Part shown: positions 54,927 through 64,000 of the stretch, piece after piece | How positions within the stretch are numbered: the stretch's first letter is position 1 | How the letters are laid out: every line of letters begins with the position of its first letter | Source of the DNA: Usnea hakonensis | Taxonomy: Eukaryota > Ascomycota > Lecanoromycetes > Lecanorales > Parmeliaceae | Direction of reading: 5' to 3' | Length of the DNA stretch: 64,000 nucleotides | Assembly: GCA_013423325.1 (NCBI GenBank) | Contig: BLJB01000132.1 | Coordinates: forward strand, 66,315 to 130,314 | Notes under the pieces: generated by a model | Databases searched by the model: none | Told to the model about the DNA's origin: nothing | What the model saw: the letters and a program-made list of their open reading frames with translations, nothing else | Translations under genes and position numbers: made by a program

Positions 54927-55627
54927 GATGGTGGTCTGGATTTTGTGGGTTGGTAGAGATGAGGTATGGAGGTGATCATGAGTTTTGGTTCACTCGATGT
55001 GTGCAGGCGTCACTCTTGTGTCCCTGGTCCCGATCGGATGCACTGTGGGGCTTAATTCACGGCAAATGATAGGCCAAGCGCTGTGAGACTAGTCCTGATC
55101 TTGGCCTAGTACTTGGAATCGCCCCTCGAACCCTCCTAGTACTCGTTCACTTGCCCACCCATCCGTTCGATGTAATCATACGGTTTAAATTTCGGTATCT
55201 GGTTCTCGTTTCGTAAAAATTAACCCCTCCCGCCGAAGGTTTTGGTATGGTTTCAAGGAACTTCTAGCTGCTACAAGCGAGACACGCCGATGATGTGGTA
55301 TCTCCGCGGTGAATTACGAGCACAATTATACGGATAGACGCCCCTGGTTCCCTTTCCACTTGGTAAGTAACATCAGCTGCTGTCGTTTGTCTTGAACGAA
55401 GTCAAAGTCGAGGCCTCGCGACAAGATTTGAATAGTGATAATACTGTATTTTGCAAGCCTGCCCAACTCGATGGTACGATCAGACGTGGGAGTTCTGGAG
55501 TAATACGGCTGAACGATCCACGATCTCGGCGAGAGGCTTTCCGAATGAGTAGGTACCATGGGAGTGTGGCAATCCAGACGCGGTAGAGCTTGCTGACCTT
55601 TATTCGAGTATCTACGCAGCACCATCT
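54927..55627. other. Spacer upstream of the F-box gene
   Basis: No gene supported. A minus frame at 55631-55326 overlaps the end of the following candidate by a few bases and could be its continuation, but it has no motif. Confidence 0.35.
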
Positions 55628-55963
55628 TCACCCAATCTCATGGAAGCTCATCATGTCCTCTACCAACGCCAAAGGCCGGTCCTTTCTCGAACGTCTTGTT
55701 CCGACGGCGCTCTCATGATTGCTAAGGCTTGAACAACTCTGTAGGATGGTCAGTCTCCATTTAGTCTCCTCGCCCAAAACCCGGTTGATTAAGAAAGCGA
55801 CTTGAAGGTCCCTTGTCTCGCTCAAAAATCGTACGTACGCTAACAGACACAATCTGAAAATAGCACCTGACCCAAACGAATACCACCGACCACTGTCTGA
55901 GCGAGGGTACTCAAGGAACAGTTGCCAACCGAAGGTCAAGGACCAGACCGCGGGGTGCGACAT
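55628..55963 (-). CDS. Hypothetical protein or 5' exon
   Basis: The ATG at 55963 gives 111 codons (MSHPAVWSLTFGWQLFLEYP, LCLLAYVRFLSETRDLQVAF, EETKWRLTILQSCSSLSNHE). It looks coding. The frame ends at GATTGGGTGAAG, where GTGAAG could be a donor leading to further exons not identified. No family was recognised. Confidence 0.28.
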   Translation of the reverse strand: MSHPAVWSLTFGWQLFLEYPRSDSGRWYSFGSGAIFRLCLLAYVRFLSETRDLQVAFLINRVLGEETKWRLTILQSCSSLSNHESAVGTRRSRKDRPLALVEDMMSFHEIG

Positions 55964-57116
55964 TGTGTTCAGGGACCTTGGAAACGCATTGATGACTAGC
56001 CAAAGTGTTCAGACGCAAGGAAAAGACTGGTTCAGACAGCGGAAACCGCATCCAGAAGTTCTAAACCGAAGCTTTCTACTCTGAACATCAGCTGTCCTCG
56101 AATAATGCACCGCCACCAGACGCCTTAAGCCAAGCACTGAAGCATCGTGAGATAATACGTATACCCATTGGACCAGAGTTGCATGCGACAGGCGACAGCT
56201 GTCGGAACCCAGTTCGGCGTGAAACATGGTGGAAACGTGTCGGTCGGCGAAGCAGGAGCGAGAGTTGTATCCAGTGCCTTGGAAGTGGCGATCTTCATTG
56301 TAACGATACTGGGTACGCTTTGATCTGGAACCCGGGGCAATATTTGAGGACGAGCCACGAATCGAAGAAGTCTATTACCAAGGGCAAAAAGGGTCTATGG
56401 AAAGGCGGGGATCGAGGAAAGGCGGCGTCTATGTCAGTTAGCATGGCCTTCCCTTGAACACTACGAAAGAAAACCATTGGCATTCAGGGAGTAGACTACG
56501 GGCAGTGAGAGATTGCGAGACGATACGAAGGGCGTGGAGGACATCAAGAAGTAGGCCACACAGTGCCCACAGCCATTGAAGAATGGGAACTCACACTTGC
56601 ATTACAGCAAAGACAGTGCCGAGCCAAGACCCTCCAGCGCCCTTTGCCATACCATACGAACGTCTAGCCCCACAGCGGTGCCTCTTTTTTGCCATCTCAA
56701 CTACCCTGAGTCAAGAATATAATGGAGTGCCACCTTGGTTTCCAACAAGAGACTTGCTTGGATATGGAAGACCTTTAGAACCCTTGTCGTCGAGCTACCG
56801 CAATATGCTGCGGCCTAGGAGAGGTCTAGTATGGTTCATGAAGTCAGGGCAGGGCAATTACGCCACGCCAAAATTAGACCGTTAAATTGAGTCCCTATGG
56901 TGAATGTGAGTTGGATGTACAATGACAGTATCGTGAGTGTTAGAATGGATTCCTATGTGTCAAGATTTTTTTACAACATGTTATAGTCTTCTGACCGTTG
57001 GACAACCGTGTGTTTGGTATATGGTGTGTGTTCAAGCACTAGCTTAGTCTTCTCACTTTCGCTCTCCCAAGCTGGTACCGCCGGTACTACATCATCACCA
57101 TGGACTCCTAAATCCG
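55964..57116. other. Spacer
   Basis: A plus frame at 56583-56885 (ATG, 100 codons, Pro/Arg-rich) is the best candidate but unsupported; others are short. TGTGTTTGGTATATGGTGTG near 57010 is simple T/G sequence. Confidence 0.35.
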
Positions 57117-57812
57117 ATGATCCCAGCTCCCTTGATCCACCAACCGTTCGGGAAGAGACATGGAGTTACTCGCCACTCATCGTCTAAGGTGGTAAAGCCG
57201 TCTGAAGGCCACAATGAGATTATGAATGGCATGAGTGCTCACGTTACCAGAATTGTCGAGAGAGACTGTCCTGTTATGAATGTGAAGGCATCCGTCGACA
57301 CAACAGGACCGTATGGCCGTCAAGGTGCTGTGACGGCCCAAAGTGCACTCGTCACGAGTCACGTCACATCACACGACGGGTTTTACGAGGACCAGACATG
57401 CCGGGGAAGTCTGCTGTCAGAGCCAGAAATTGGTGTGGACTGGGAGCTGTACTCGATAGTGGTGCAGAGCCCATTGCTTAGACGCGTCCTCGAATCTGTG
57501 TTTAGACACTCTTCTGGCGACATCCCAAGCTATTGCAGCATCCTCATTTCCTTCGAGCACGTGGAGCTCACAGGCCTCGTCACAGTAGGACTGGGGGGTA
57601 GTGATTTCGGATATCGCATATCGCATGACTGGTTTCGGTGGTGTTTCGGTGCATGGATTCGGTGCAATGATCACATGGCCATGGCAATGAGATTCAGGAG
57701 ACACTGTCCTTTTAGGAGTGCATATATACTGGTTTCTTGCACTGCAATGGCTCTTCAGTCGATTCATCTCTTTCAGAGTCTCCTTCATTGCATTGCATTG
57801 CATTCTTTTTTC

Positions 57813-57814
57813 NN
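57813..57814. other. Two-base assembly gap (NN)
   Basis: Two N follow a CATTG repeat and a T run (57790-57812). The gap lies inside the sequence that separates the two parts of the ATPase pseudogene, so that insert's real length is uncertain. Confidence 0.99.
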
Positions 57815-57915
57815 TATCTACTCCAGGTCTATATCGAATAGATATGGGAGTCTTCTTAGTGCTGTGGCAAGGCCTGAGTATACCTTCAGGGGTCATTGTT
57901 CGGCCTGCCCATGGC

Positions 57916-58002
57916 AATGAGACAGGCCAACCACTGTTACAGCTACCTCCTATGAGCATTTGATCATTTGCTTGGTTCGGATGTGGCGAACGAAGCACTA
58001 AC
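57916..58002. repeat. 87-bp dispersed repeat, copy B
   Basis: Matches 18585-18671 at 84 of 87 positions. It ends CACTAAC and is followed by TTT then CAG; the ATPase domain becomes readable right after this acceptor-like end, so copy B sits at the 3' end of an apparent intron or insertion within the pseudogene. Confidence 0.9.
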
Positions 58003-59010
58003 TTTCAGACCTTCCTTCAAGGAAGGCCTAGAAGACGCACTCCGGAAAGAGCAAGATCCTGAGGCCAAGCAACATCTCTCTCTATTGTGCGACATTCTGG
58101 AAGGAAACTTATCAAATCAAAAGATAAAAGAAAAAGTTGCCAATGGGATTGTGTATTTCGAGGACATCCCGCTGATGTTCAAGCCTGGCGCCATACTTTT
58201 TACTACCATTGAAGGACAACCTCAGCTGGTCAGCCTTCGAGAGTGTTCGAAAGTTAATTCACGCCAAATATCAAACGTATGTGTACCTCAAGTGCATTTA
58301 CGTTGATTGGCGAGGTACAAGATTCGGCCGTGAAGATATTCATGCAGATATCGAGGTCGTACACGAATTTGAAGGGCCAAAGAGAAATACAGACTTGGGA
58401 ATTTGTCCGCTGATTTCCCATCCTCTTAGGCTTGAAGTGGAGGATATGTTGATAAGTAAGGACAGGAAATTTGAAGCACACAAAGGCTACTATTATTGTG
58501 CATACGATGGTATCGGCGTTGATAATGGAAGCTTTCTACAAATTGCATCCCGACAGCATGCAACGTACGAAGTGGTCCGATGAGTCGGACAACGATGACT
58601 GAATCAACCGAGATGAGATACAATTACGCTTGAAACACGGCGCAGCGAAGAACTTAAGTCAGGAACAATTGCACTTATCCCCTCCAACGCTCCGCGCATA
58701 CTCTGTGAATGACAAGGAATGGCTTCATATTATGGTGGACGACGTCAAAGACATAAAATAGGATGATCAGGCGTTCAAGAATCTCGCACTGCCGCAAGAA
58801 CAGAAGGAAATGATACTCTCCCTCGCGACCAGCCAAATAAGACACGGACAGCATACTGGGAACGTCGGTCAAGGCAAAGGCAATGGGGTCATCGTACTCT
58901 ATGGTCCTCCAGGAGCAGGGCAGACGCTGACAGCTGAAGCCATCGCCCCAAGAATTGCATGCCCCGCAAAGCAGTGATATTTGACCGTCAAAAGCCTAGA
59001 GGCTCTACGC

Positions 59011-59939
59011 TTCTGATTTACCAAATTCTCAGTGCGTGGTAGATTGTACGCAGCGAGTGGAGGATCGATGTCAATGGCTAGGCTATGTCCGCAAACACCG
59101 GTTACAGAATTGAAGATAAAGGATCATTGCAGACTCACTTCTCAGGCTCGCTACTGCCGCTGGAGTGGTTCGTAAAAAATAGCTATGTATATTGACTCGA
59201 TATTCAGCTGCCCCACCACTGTTACTTTCGCTCCACAATGCTTCGCTATTATCTACAACTTCGAAACAAGTAAACAGCGGGCCTTATCTAACATACGGTC
59301 ATATTTCACTGTCTTCTTGTATGCCGAGACGATGAACCCCTCGCGAACCCTGTCAATTTGCCACTCAACGCCAGTCATGATAGGTTCCAAACCCACATCG
59401 GCATGCGCTACATGCGCTACCCGCTAGAGAGATGATCTATATGGTAGGCGCGGCTCACATTATGGCGATGATATTTGTCAGAAGAATCGAGGCCCTTCGC
59501 ATTGCAAAGTTCGTCGACTTGAGCCGAAGACAGTTTAGACTTGACGTACGCTGCAGGGGCTAGTTCAAGGTCGAATCTAGGCGACTTGGTCGACTCTTTG
59601 ACCCGCGACGAGAAGCTAGCCTTTCCCCATCACTGGCATCATTATTCTTTGACAAGACGTCAAGTTCAAAGTCAGTCTCAGGACCCGAGATAAATCCCGA
59701 ACGTGTGCCTTTCTTTGGTCCGTCTGAAGCAGTATGCTGTTAGTTTATAAGGGCCTTCAATTGATTGAGTAAATCTTGAACTAGCGAGCTCTTCGACAAG
59801 CTTGCCTAACGCCAACTTGAAAGAACTAGAAATTTAATGTCAGTATCTCCGGCGTACATCCCAGGAGTATATGACTTACGTCAACGAAAAAGAGGAAAAA
59901 AGGTCATGCCAGAGTTGCCGATAGGCTCCAACACTTCGA
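59011..59939. other. Spacer, possible further ATPase debris
   Basis: No readable domain. A plus frame near 59455-59520 (FVRRIEALRIAKFVDLSRRQ) faintly recalls AAA C-terminal sequence but is too short to claim. Confidence 0.3.
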
Positions 59940-60374
59940 TCAATTGACGATTTGTCGTAAGTGGAAGTCGTGCCGGAAGAGACGAGTCAGCTGCTCTGCT
60001 CGTTGCGTTTGCTGCTCTGCTCGGGAGGCCGTCCTGGATTTTCTCTGGATATTGAGACGACAGCGACTTCCAATTTTCCTGTTGAGTATCATGGAAATCT
60101 TTGTTCTAGCATTGACCCACAGCTTGGATGCGAGGCCCAACGGAACACGCTTCGCTCGACAATTCCCGTGTTCGTCGATTTCCGCTGGCCAAGTACGGCG
60201 AAGCTGAGCGGGGGTATAGGGATGTGTGAATAAAGTAACACGGCGATCATCTATACGAATACTAATCTGTGGGATTTCCAGGGGCTTATCGTATTCAGTC
60301 TTTCTAAGATCTTTCAAAAGCAGTAATTGTTGAAATAGTTTGCTGAGTTTATATTTCTTTTTTAGTAAGAGCGA
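59940..60374 (-). pseudogene. Open frame without ATG, transposon-like or decayed exon
   Basis: A minus frame is open from about 60374 to 59940 with a strongly coding-like basic sequence (DLRKTEYDKPLEIPQISIRI, VTLFTHPYTPAQLRRTWPAE, RLNIQRKSRTASRAEQQTQR). It has no ATG (the first Leu codons are CTG/TTG) and begins in AT-rich sequence. It could be a fragment of a transposon protein or an exon of a decayed gene; I did not recognise the family. Confidence 0.35.
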
Positions 60375-60507
60375 ATACTTATATCTTCATGTCAACAGTG
60401 ATAGCTACTATTCATATAGATATCAGGGGCTACCCGTGCGGGGTAGGAAATGCCGCGACCGCCGGAGGTGAAGGGATCTGCTTCGGCGTCCTTGTCGCCA
60501 AAGGAAA

Positions 60508-60717
60508 ATGATGGCTCACCGTACCCCGAACACTAAAGGGGCCAAAGTGTTCGTACGGGACCTCAAGTGCTCCTGGTCCAGGCAGGTTCAGCTCCGAGAA
60601 GAAATCGCCATTCTAATTCATGGGAAAATGGGGAGAAATGGCAAGACGCTTGCTGAATGCCGGGAGGCAAGGATCAGGATGATAGGGTATGGAGTTAAGG
60701 GGAATTGGGGAGCTTAG
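60508..60717 (+). CDS. Small basic hypothetical ORF
   Basis: ATG-ATG at 60508 gives 69 codons (MMAHRTPNTKGAKVFVRDLK, LREEIAILIHGKMGRNGKTL). Composition is plausible, with no family and no context. Confidence 0.25.
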   Translation: MMAHRTPNTKGAKVFVRDLKCSWSRQVQLREEIAILIHGKMGRNGKTLAECREARIRMIGYGVKGNWGA

Positions 60718-61385
60718 GACGTGGGAGCGGATGGACGCTGGATGCTTTCGATGATGAAGGAGGCAGATTCGGTATGTTCGTGAGAGGGGGAGGTAGATTC
60801 GTAAGAGAAGGAAGAGCTAGGCTAAGCTGTTCGTCGTTTCCTGATTCTGAATACTTCGTCTTCTATCTGCTCCGTTGCTGACCGGGCTGAGCAGATCCTC
60901 ATCAGATGAGGCATTTCGTCTCATTGCGGCTTAGCAGAAAAGTCTCGGTCGCGGCAGATGATCTGGTTCAGCCGAAATTTGACACGGATAAACGGTAATA
61001 GATGCGGAACTTGTCTCCCACAACGCGGAGGCTGCTTGAATGCGCGTCCTTGGCACTGGGTACATGCGGGATGAGCCACCTGGCTCACTCGGCCGATCAA
61101 AATGACGTGATCATCCATTGGGCAGTGGTTAGAGATCTGCCAGGTCGATATCGCCCCACGTACGTAACAGATATCTCTGCCCGGAAGGACCAAGACAGCC
61201 AAGCCAATTGGGCCGAGGACTGGCAAAAGCTCGCCATCTATTGTAATCACACTGTGAGGATGGCGTCCTAGCCAGGGTTGGCATTAGCGACGGCGATGGC
61301 TTTGCTGTACAGTACGAAGCAGATGGACTTATATCGAGATATTGAGGTGAGTGGGTGGCGATGGGTGGCGATGGTCGCCTAGACT
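60718..61385. other. Spacer with opposed weak frames
   Basis: A plus frame at 61002-61271 (ATG, 89 codons) and a minus frame at 61250-60921 (GTG start, Cys-containing) overlap completely; either, both or neither may derive from a decayed gene. Confidence 0.3.
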
Positions 61386-61684
61386 CCCATTCTCTTCCCA
61401 GAAGTGTACCGAATCTAGTGGTCTACCTTGGCGTGGTCCGGATGTTTTTTCTTGATCCAGTCCCAGCCTTTGATATTGTGGAGGCCCACCGCGAAGGGCT
61501 AGATATTCTGGGCGGGAGCCCCAAAATGCTGTGGACCAATAGGATCTGGCTCCTTCTTTCCAAGGAGGAGCTTACCTTTTGGGTTTTCAATGGGTATTCG
61601 AATCCCATTCTTGCGGGCCCCCAAACCCTGCCCCGGGCACCATCCTATCTTCTTCATGTATCTGGCCCTCCGGCGAGACATCAT
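61386..61684 (-). pseudogene. G-patch protein relic
   Basis: The minus frame from ATG 61684 reads YMKKIGWCPGQGLGARKNGI, then RIPIENPKGKLLLGKKEPD: a G-patch (GWxxGxGLGxxxxGI), the glycine-rich motif of RNA-processing proteins that activates DEAH helicases. The frame meets TAG at 61501-61499, continues as PFAVGLHNIKGWDWIKKKHP, and meets another TAG a few codons later, near 61422. Both stops could derive from CAG by C-to-T change. The rest of the gene was not found, so it is a fragment. A 142-codon plus frame on the other strand (61355-61783) is its shadow. Confidence 0.6.
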
Positions 61685-62030
61685 TATCTCAGATGGCCAG
61701 ATCGACCTGAAGGATCAAAAGTTGGCTTTCGGGTCTCAGAGCCTTGCGAAGCAGAAGCCATGATAAATAAAGCGATGATTTGAATCGACAGCGATCTTGA
61801 GTGATAAATTAAGCCATGGTAGCGGTGAGCGAGCCAACACGAAGGTGAAGCAGTAAGGATTATTTCTTCCCTTACTACTCTTTGACAGACAGCTACGCCA
61901 CTTCGGCTTTGACGTCGTTATAGTGCCGAGGATCAGGAGCCATCGGGCTCGAGGATCCTATTCCTCCTTTTAGAATAGGGATAATAACCCTACTAAATCA
62001 AGAGGACGAAAGGGGTCGCCGTGCGTAGAA
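61685..62030. other. Spacer
   Basis: No readable gene; may contain degraded parts of the neighbouring relics. Confidence 0.3.
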
Positions 62031-62313
62031 GTTAGTACTTGGCCTTAAGCTCTAACACCGACTGACGTATAATTGTTTTCTCCGACTTCAGCTTCTACGC
62101 TTCGTCGGTCATAATGTAGGCAAACATATCCGGATTATAAGCATAGGCTCAATTTGGCTCCTCTTTATCGAACTCTTTCTTCTCGAATTCTATGTCGTCC
62201 TCGAGATCCCCTCCGTCTACTTCATGACAGTAGCACATAATTGTTGGTACCCTCTCCAATGGTTCTCGCAACTGTTGCTCACACAACAACGATGCAATAT
62301 CAAAAGAAGTAAT
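62031..62313 (-). pseudogene. Decayed acidic coding frame (TGA and TAG)
   Basis: The minus frame from about 62313 reads ITSFDIASLLCEQQLREPLE, VDGGDLEDDIEFEKKEFDKE, then TGA (62151-62149), AYAYNPDMFAYIMTDEA, TAG (62097-62095), KLKSEKTIIRQSVLELKAKY and TAA. The composition is clearly protein-like, and the two internal stops suggest decay. It follows the helicase fragment on the same strand and may belong to it or to a mobile element. No family was recognised. Confidence 0.35.
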
Positions 62314-62345
62314 TGTTCATACTCGTGTCATCCAGAGTTACGACG

Positions 62346-62660
62346 CTAAAACGTTAGTGTAATATCATTGGCTGAGATTCCGAATTCTGAATTAGTATTC
62401 AGCATAAACGGGTTCCGCTGCTCCCGGTCCCCAACGATCACCAGCTTTTTGCATTTGCTAAAAAACCTGACAAGGACCGGCACAGTGTTGAATTCCGTCA
62501 ATTGCGAGGCTTCATCAATGATAATGTGTGTTGGTCTGTAGCCGCGTAATATCGGTGATATTGCAGTTGCCGCGGTCACTAAGATACCTCGCGCGTGGTC
62601 TCCCTGACACAATCGAAAGTCGCCATACCCCAAGAACTGATGGTCGCCAAAACATCTCAC
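62346..62660 (-). pseudogene. UPF1/DNA2-like SF1 helicase fragment
   Basis: The minus frame contains HARGILVTAATAISPIL, THIIIDEASQLTEFNTVPVL and VRFFSKCKKLVIVGDREQ: helicase motifs Ib/II (DEASQ Walker B) and III (GDREQ) of the UPF1/NAM7/DNA2 superfamily 1 group. Motif I (P-loop) is not found upstream, and later motifs are missing after about 62400. There is no ATG in context. It is an isolated fragment of a helicase gene. Confidence 0.65.
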
Positions 62661-64000
62661 GAACTATTCTCCTTCCTGGCAAAGCAGACCGAGAACTTAG
62701 AGAGCCATGCGATCGCATGGGTGGTCGATATTCTGCCGTGATCGAGTTGATCCATCGTGCCATAAGGTTCATTACTTTTTCGCACCGCCCGTAGTAGGGA
62801 CGGTAGCAGCAGGGGTAGCAGCAACCGAAGCAGGAACCCCAGCAGGTACGGCAGCGGGGACAATGAGGACAGCGGCCAAAGCAGGGGCGGCAGCAGGAGC
62901 ACGAGCGGAGCGACCAAAAGTGCGCGTCCTGAACGATGCTGGTATATGGCCATGTGATGCGGGTACATCAGCCTGGTACGCGATTATTTCATCCTACTTG
63001 TCTGCTCCATCAAGGCCTCGAGACACTAGAAATGTCAGAGGCTGCTCTTTTCGATTTCGTGCTACGCAGGCGAAGGCCAGGACGGCGATGGGGCCGCGGG
63101 AAGCTCTTTGGCAGCTTTCGCTGTCTCGACTCATGGCAGTCAGAATCCAAGTTCCTCCTCATGCATAATGCCATGGTGTGTTGTCGAATCTCGATGAGCT
63201 ACACAAAAGCGGGCATCCAAACTCGACCTGAGCTTTAGTGCCCTCCTTCGCTTCTTTGCCTCTCGATTATAATCATCTCTCTCAATGTCCCAAGTCCCGA
63301 ATACGATTCAGGCTAGTTACATCTCTTCGAAGGGCAGCGCTGTTCAGCTATTGACCCCAAAACTTCTTTCCCCCTCATTCTTTGGTACACGCGGTGTTGG
63401 TCGCTCAACGAACGCGGCGCCTTGTGGATTATCTAACAAGCAATGATCGTGTGGGTGCAAGCTCTGCAACGCGTTACAACCGCCGTTCTTGCTTCGCGAC
63501 CTGTTCTTACAGATGGACTGACCGTTGATCAGCCTACCTAGAGAGAAATGCTTGAAATTGGCTCATGAAGCGAAACCGAAGATTCAGGTAGTCCGAACCA
63601 CTAAGAGGAGCTCAGGTCACGGGAATCATGAGGTCTAAGATGGTAGTCTCTTGGAATGGCATTGTGATTCTTTACTATTAGAGTACCTCTTAGTTAAGGA
63701 GAGAAATTTCCATCCAAGTGAGCCATCCAAGTGAGCAAAGAAAAGGAAAGAAGGTAGCCATCCCGATGCCAGGGAGGGAAAGCACAATCTGCCAGAGTAG
63801 GTAAAGAATCATCTACCACCAAGAAAAAAATCCGTCCGAGGCAAGGGAGGGGACGGTCAGGGGAGGTTTTTGCCGCAGCCTTTTAGGCAGAAAATCCCCA
63901 CTCTTTGGCTGTCGCTCTGGTAGTAACATACTGGCTTATGGTAAGCACAAGTGCCGTGATTGTCAGACCTCATTGCCGCAAACCTTTCGACAAACAAATC
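62661..64000. other. Gene-free right edge
   Basis: Positions 62800-62915 are an imperfect GCAGCAGG-type array that yields Ala/Gly-rich or Leu/Pro-rich frames. A 13-bp tandem pair (ATCCAAGTGAGCC) is at about 63713-63736. Frames at 62707-63238 (plus) follow from this bias and are not called as genes. Confidence 0.45.

Larger units (their letters stand above)
57117..59010 (+). pseudogene. DUF7025-type AAA+ ATPase pseudogene
   Basis: The 5' part (57117-57515) ends with VDWELYSIVVQSPLLRRVLE, like the start of the DUF7025 region. About 490 bp of unrelated sequence, including an 87-bp repeat, then intervene. From 58004 the domain resumes (KEQDPEAKQHLSLLCDILEG, MFKPGAILFTTIEGQPQLVS), shifts frame near 58250 (YVDWRGTRFGREDIHADIEV), shifts again near 58580, and continues as LSPPTLRAYSVNDKEW and VLYGPPGAGQTLTAEAIA. 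In-frame stops lie at 58759 (TAG) and 58975 (TGA). Walker A reads GPPGAGQT, with Gln (codon 58921-58923) in place of the essential Lys. No Walker B or sensor region was found beyond 59010. Intact relatives are fungal AAA ATPases of unknown role. Confidence 0.75.

Noticed and set aside
57417..57998. 193-codon minus-strand frame
   Set aside because: Shadow across the ATPase pseudogene insert and the assembly gap; no motif.
61355..61783. 142-codon plus-strand frame
   Set aside because: It lies opposite the recognisable G-patch relic, which explains the open frame better.
62707..63238. Ala/Gly-rich plus frames and the Leu/Pro-rich minus frame
   Set aside because: Produced by the GCAGCAGG-type imperfect repeat; no domain.
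1..64000. tRNA, rRNA or CRISPR arrays
   Set aside because: No cloverleaf with A and B boxes, no rRNA sequence, and no regularly spaced short repeats were seen by eye; a tRNAscan run would settle the tRNA question.

Overview
The window reads as nuclear DNA of a filamentous ascomycete (Pezizomycotina; the class cannot be fixed from sequence alone). Support: genes broken by short GT..AG introns of about 45 to 170 nt with CTAAC or CTGAC branch points, families typical of these fungi (PigL_N/ankyrin protein, F-box/leucine-rich proteins, a KP4-like secreted protein, a Zn2Cys6 cluster, a secreted nucleoside-hydrolase-like protein, an AAA ATPase of the DUF7025 type), no operons, and long gene-poor spacers rich in C/T or G/A tracts. 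There are two assembly gaps (6315-6335 and 57813-57814).

Layout. 0.9-13.3 kb: a three-exon PigL_N/ankyrin gene (minus), a possible small two-exon gene, a large F-box gene (minus) whose 3' end runs into a poly-C tract and gap, and a three-exon 805-residue protein (plus). 13.3-22.6 kb is gene-poor and holds relics: an HD-hydrolase fragment, a cysteine-rich gene with nonsense codons, an isolated Zn2Cys6 exon, unassigned open frames, and one copy of an 87-bp repeat. 24.6-31.1 kb: a two-exon HEXXH protein, a SprT-like relic, and a four-exon protein with a retropepsin-like DSGAS motif. 32.2-37.6 kb: a KP4-like secreted protein (minus) and an NAD(P)-dependent reductase (plus). 41.4-51.7 kb: a two-exon secreted protein followed by a threefold tandem repeat, a small putatively N-acylated protein (minus), an acidic protein with two identically spaced CxxC-x8-CxxC motifs, and a three-exon secreted nucleoside-hydrolase-like gene (minus).

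51.7-52.7 kb is the most distinctive feature: a 961-bp foldback element with perfect 20-bp terminal inverted repeats, a TAAC target duplication, arms built of a degenerate GAAGCTCCCCCC-type unit and an AT-rich centre. It is followed by an F-box gene (53.5-54.9 kb). From 57 kb to the end the window is mostly decayed genes: an AAA ATPase with a changed Walker A lysine, a G-patch protein, an UPF1-like helicase fragment and other frames broken by single stops.

No biosynthetic cluster or multi-gene pathway is evident. The recurring theme is turnover: many otherwise open frames are interrupted by one TAG, TGA or TAA, as C-to-T decay (for example repeat-induced point mutation) would produce, beside intact genes for secreted and regulatory proteins. 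Splice sites were assigned by eye from consensus and frame and should be read as models.
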